The notes beneath the pieces were generated by a model, which ran no database searches, had not been told where the DNA came from, and worked only from the letters and a program-made list of their open reading frames with translations. A stretch of 8,367 nt of DNA from CBFGTJ01 sp965651815. Lineage in GTDB: Bacteria > Actinomycetota > Acidimicrobiia > Acidimicrobiales > Microtrichaceae. Location: the NCBI GenBank assembly GCA_965651815.1, contig CBFGTJ010000140.1, positions 1 through 8,367 of the forward strand. Reading direction: 5' to 3'. Made by a program: the position numbers and the translations under genes. Positions 5,803 through 8,367 of the stretch are shown piece by piece (the stretch's first letter is position 1; the number at the start of each line of letters is the position of its first letter).

Positions 5803-5846
5803 CGAGAACGGGCGACAACCCGTTCCCGCGCGTCATTCCCGGAACG
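5803..5846. promoter_or_regulatory. Cluster of GTTCC/GGAAC dyads upstream of ctaC
   Basis: CGAGAACGGG (5803-5812) and CCCGTTCCCG (5819-5828) form a 10-bp inverted repeat with one mismatch around CGACAA. CGTTCC (5821-5826) pairs with GGAACG (5841-5846), and TTCCCGGAA (5836-5844) is itself a 9-bp palindrome. These mutually exclusive dyads occupy the promoter-proximal part of the 135-bp spacer before the cox operon. They could be operator sites for a regulator of the oxidase genes or alternative RNA folds in a leader. No regulator is identified. Confidence 0.45.
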
Positions 5847-5856
5847 CGTCGCGGGT

Positions 5857-5861
5857 AGGGG
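5857..5861 (+). promoter_or_regulatory. Shine-Dalgarno-like site (AGGGG) of ctaC
   Basis: AGGGG lies 6 nt before the ATG at 5868 and is a partial match to AGGAGG. The same bases read as TAGGGG could be mistaken for a leaderless -10 box, but the last base is not T, so a ribosome-binding role is preferred. Confidence 0.4.
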
Positions 5862-5867
5862 TCGGCC

Positions 5868-6671
5868 ATGCCGGAAGAGGAGGGCCCGGTGGAGGAGGGC
5901 AGGGACCAGGCTCCGGTCGAGGACGAGCCGGCGCTGCGGACCCGCCGGTCGCCCGTGCTGGCCGTCGTGTACGGCCTCGTCGGGCTGGTCGTGGTCGCGG
6001 TCCCGACGATCTGGGTGGCCACCGTCGACAGCAACTTCGCGATCCCCGAGTCGGTGACCGCGGACGGCGACGAGGTGATCGTGGCGTGGCGGATCATGAT
6101 GGCGATGGCCACGGCGGTCGCGATGGTCGTCCTGGTGCTCCTCGTGATCGCCGTCGTGTCGGGCGCCCGCCGGCGCACCGCGTCACAGACGAAGGGCAGC
6201 GTGCCCCTCGAGCTGGCCTACACGGCGGTGCCGGTCCTGCTCGTCGCCTCGATCTTCGCGATGAGCCTCTGGCTGACCGACGCCATGGGCGACGCCACCG
6301 CCGAGGAGGACCTGGTCGTCGAGGTCGACGGATTTCGCTGGGGCTGGCGCTTCACCTACCCGAACGGGCACGAGGTCGTCGGCGTGAGCGGGGAGACGGA
6401 GGTCCCGGTGATGGTGCTGCCCGTCGATCGCACCGTGAGCTTCGAGCTCCGCTCGAACGACGTCATCCACGCGTTCTTCGTGCCGAACTTCGTCACGAAG
6501 CTCGACGTGGTGCCCGGGCAGGACAACGAGCTGCGGGTGCACCCGACGCGCACGGGGGAGTGGATGGGGCACTGCGCCGAGTTCTGCGGGCTCGACCACG
6601 CCCGCATGAACTTCCGCGTGCGGATCGTCGAGCAGGACGAGTTCGACGACTGGTTGGCCGAGCAGGCATGA
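5868..6671 (+). CDS. ctaC: Cytochrome c oxidase subunit II (aa3 type), CuA subunit
   Basis: Takes electrons from cytochrome c (or a cytochrome bc complex) at the outer face of the membrane through the binuclear CuA centre and passes them to subunit I. The 267-aa protein has an acidic cytosolic N-terminus, a first hydrophobic segment (about 29-52), then the usual hairpin: 71-97 and 114-137 (LELAYTAVPVLL). The cupredoxin domain follows with GFRWGWRFTYP (aromatic electron-entry region, W158/W160) and all CuA ligands: H201, C236, E238, C240, H244, M247 in GHCAEFCGLDHARM. There is no fused cytochrome c domain. No Cys follows the first segment, so it lacks the lipobox that I recall for mycobacterial CtaC; the first segment is probably a retained anchor or a type I-cleaved signal. 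ATG 5868 is supported by AGGGG 6 nt upstream; GTG 5889 is a less likely alternative. It is 25 bp upstream of ctaD and co-transcribed with it. Confidence 0.97.
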   Translation: MPEEEGPVEEGRDQAPVEDEPALRTRRSPVLAVVYGLVGLVVVAVPTIWVATVDSNFAIPESVTADGDEVIVAWRIMMAMATAVAMVVLVLLVIAVVSGARRRTASQTKGSVPLELAYTAVPVLLVASIFAMSLWLTDAMGDATAEEDLVVEVDGFRWGWRFTYPNGHEVVGVSGETEVPVMVLPVDRTVSFELRSNDVIHAFFVPNFVTKLDVVPGQDNELRVHPTRTGEWMGHCAEFCGLDHARMNFRVRIVEQDEFDDWLAEQA

Positions 6672-6696
6672 CCGCTGGAGACCGGATGGGCCGCAC

Positions 6697-8355
6697 ATGA
6701 CCGTCACCGCACCCGCACCCGTCGCCGAACCGGAACCGGCCGCCCACGAGGCGCCCCGCGGCCTCGTGTCGTGGATCACCACGACCGACCACAAGCGCAT
6801 CGGGATCATGTACGCCGTCACGTCGCTCGTGTTCTTCGCGATCGGCGGGATCCTGGCGCTGCTGATGCGCGCCGAGCTCGCCGATCCGCAGGCCGACCTG
6901 CTCAGCACCCAGGCCTACAACCAGTTCTTCACGATGCACGGCACGATCATGATGTTCCTGTTCGCGACGCCCATGGCCGCCGCGCTCGCGAACTACCTCG
7001 TGCCCCTGCACGTCGGCGCACCCGACATGGCCTTCCCGCGGCTCAACGCGCTCTCGTACTGGTTGTTCGTCGGCGGCGGGCTCGTGCTGCTCTCGTCGTT
7101 CCTCACCTCCCGGGGTGCGCCCGACTTCGGCTGGACCGGCTACACGCCGCTGTCGAACGCGATCTACACCCCGGGGGTCGGCGCGGACCTGTGGATCGCG
7201 GCGCTCGCGCTGACCGGCATCGCCACGACGATCACCGGGATCAACGTCGTCACGACCGTGTTCTCGCTGCGCGCGCCCGGCATGACGATGTTCCGGATGC
7301 CGCTGTTCACCTGGACGATGCTCGTCCAGAGCGTGCTCGTGCTGCTCACGTTCCCGGTCATCACGGCCACGTTCGTGATGCTCTTCATCGACCGGAACTT
7401 CGGGGCGGTGTTCTTCGACGCGACCGAGGGCGGCGTGCCGGTCCTGTGGCAGCACCTGTTCTGGTTCTTCGGCCACCCCGAGGTGTACATCGTCGTGCTG
7501 CCGTTCTTCGGGGTGATCTCCGAGATCGTGCCGGTGTTCAGCCGCAAGCCGGTGTTCGGCTACACCGCGTTCGTGCTGGCGACGCTCGCGATCGCGGCGT
7601 ACTCGGTGACCACCTGGGCGCACCACATGTTCACCACCGGCGCCGTCGAGTCGCAGTTCTTCGCCGCGACGACGCTGCTCATCGCCGTGCCGACGGGGGT
7701 GAAGATCTTCAACTGGGTCTTCACGATGTGGGGCGGGCGATTGTGGTTCCGCACGCCGCTGCTCTACGCGATCTCGTTCATCGTCGTGTTCCTGATCGGC
7801 GGGCTGACCGGGCCGATGCTCGCCATCCCGGACTTCGACAAGCACGTGCACGACACGTACTTCGTCGTCGCGCACTTCCACTACGTGCTGCTCGGGTCCG
7901 CGATGTTCGCGATGTTCGCCGGCCTCTACTACTGGTGGCCGAAGGTGACCGGCTGGATGCTGCGCGAGTCGATCGGGATCTGGCAGCTCGTGCTGATGTT
8001 CGTCGGGTTCAACCTGACGTTCTTCCCGCAGCACGTGCTGGGCCTGGAGGGCATGCCGCGCCGCTACGTCGAGTACCCCGAGGAGTCCGGGTGGCAGGGG
8101 CTGAACGTGCTGTCCACCGTCGGCTCCGGGATCCTCGCGGTCGGCATCGCGTTGTTCGTGGTGAACGTGATCGTCTCCGCCCGGCGGCGGGTGCCCGCGG
8201 GTGACGATCCGTGGCAGGGGAACACCCTGGAGTGGGCCACGTCGTCGCCGCCCCCGCCCCACAACTTCGACCGGCTGCCCCCGGTCCGCTCCGAGCGCCC
8301 GCTGCACGACTGGCGCACCGACACCGTCGGCGTCGATGCCGCGAGGGAGGGCTGA
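6697..8355 (+). CDS. ctaD: Cytochrome c oxidase subunit I (aa3 type)
   Basis: Membrane subunit that reduces O2 to water at heme a3-CuB and pumps protons. The 552-aa protein has the full 12-helix family pattern, starting TTTDHKRIGIMY. Heme a ligands are H81 (MHGTIMMF) and H395; heme a3 ligand is H393 (VVAHFHYVLLG). CuB ligands are H260 (WFFGHPEVY) and H309/H310 (WAHHMF), with the cross-linked Y264. D-channel residues D110, N117 (GAPDMAFPRLN) and E262 and K-channel K336 (GVKIFNW) are all present, which marks an A-type, proton-pumping oxidase. H385/D386 in HVHDTYF sit at the Mg/Mn site. The C-terminal SLEWATS-like ending (TLEWATSSPPPPHNFDRLP) is typical of bacterial CtaD. ATG 6697 is 25 bp after ctaC; GGATGGG 6 nt upstream is a weak ribosome site. 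The stop overlaps the start of the next gene. Confidence 0.98.
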   Translation: MTVTAPAPVAEPEPAAHEAPRGLVSWITTTDHKRIGIMYAVTSLVFFAIGGILALLMRAELADPQADLLSTQAYNQFFTMHGTIMMFLFATPMAAALANYLVPLHVGAPDMAFPRLNALSYWLFVGGGLVLLSSFLTSRGAPDFGWTGYTPLSNAIYTPGVGADLWIAALALTGIATTITGINVVTTVFSLRAPGMTMFRMPLFTWTMLVQSVLVLLTFPVITATFVMLFIDRNFGAVFFDATEGGVPVLWQHLFWFFGHPEVYIVVLPFFGVISEIVPVFSRKPVFGYTAFVLATLAIAAYSVTTWAHHMFTTGAVESQFFAATTLLIAVPTGVKIFNWVFTMWGGRLWFRTPLLYAISFIVVFLIGGLTGPMLAIPDFDKHVHDTYFVVAHFHYVLLGSAMFAMFAGLYYWWPKVTGWMLRESIGIWQLVLMFVGFNLTFFPQHVLGLEGMPRRYVEYPEESGWQGLNVLSTVGSGILAVGIALFVVNVIVSARRRVPAGDDPWQGNTLEWATSSPPPPHNFDRLPPVRSERPLHDWRTDTVGVDAAREG

Positions 8356-8367
8356 TGAACGTCGCGT
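8355..8367 (+). CDS. Start of a third gene in the cox operon (cut by the window edge)
   Basis: ATG at 8355 shares its A with the ctaD stop (TGATG), a layout typical of translational coupling, and GGGAGG (8345-8350) sits 4 nt upstream as a strong Shine-Dalgarno. Only MNVA can be read. By position it is likely another oxidase component such as a subunit IV-like protein or subunit III, but the sequence here cannot tell which. Confidence 0.6.

Noticed and set aside
6493..8307. 604-codon minus-strand open frame opposite ctaD
   Set aside because: His/Arg/Glu-rich shadow of ctaD; no motifs, and ctaD is certain.

Overview
The window is GC-rich (strong G/C bias at third codon positions) and reads as chromosomal DNA of a high-GC actinobacterium. 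Evidence for this is the 6TM-HAMP class III nucleotide cyclase of the mycobacterial/actinobacterial type, the near absence of Shine-Dalgarno sites with TANNNT boxes 6-7 nt before several start codons (leaderless style), and an actinobacterial-looking aa3 oxidase. The genus cannot be fixed from sequence reading alone; Pseudonocardiales or a relative is a guess. There are six full or nearly full genes plus one gene start at the right edge. No tRNA, rRNA, CRISPR, transposase or phage gene is visible.

Left part, minus strand: a membrane-bound adenylate/guanylate cyclase runs off the left edge (start codon at 1290). Upstream of it, in the same direction, is msrA (1456-2112), a long E. coli-type methionine sulfoxide reductase A. 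The 165 bp between them carry two tandem hairpins, one of them a striking 22-bp-arm near-perfect palindrome (1368-1417), and then a TACACT box placed exactly for leaderless expression of the cyclase.

Middle part: divergent from msrA is a 412-aa cytosolic helical-repeat (HEAT-like) protein of unknown function (about 2191-3429, +). It converges on an exported lipoprotein esterase (3476-4468, -) with only 46 bp between the stops. The esterase is divergent from alkC (4587-5732, +), a HEAT-like-repeat alkylpurine/alkylpyrimidine DNA glycosylase with a C-terminal Ig-like domain; the two share a 118-bp promoter region.

Right part, plus strand: after a 135-bp spacer with several overlapping GTTCC/GGAAC dyads comes a cytochrome c oxidase operon: ctaC (subunit II, CuA), ctaD (subunit I, heme a/a3-CuB) and the first codons of a third gene, joined to ctaD by TGATG. 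All metal ligands and both proton-channel markers are present. CtaC has no lipobox and CtaD has the classical HDTYF motif, unlike my recollection of the mycobacterial supercomplex oxidase, so this may be a second, separately encoded aa3 oxidase.

Functionally the left and middle genes look like independent housekeeping or stress units (cAMP signalling, oxidised-methionine repair, alkylation repair, exported esterase); only the cox genes clearly form an operon. No clear new multi-gene system is visible. The items most worth a second look are the large palindrome, the dyad cluster before ctaC, the unknown HEAT-like protein with a conserved-looking C-terminal module, and the type of the oxidase.
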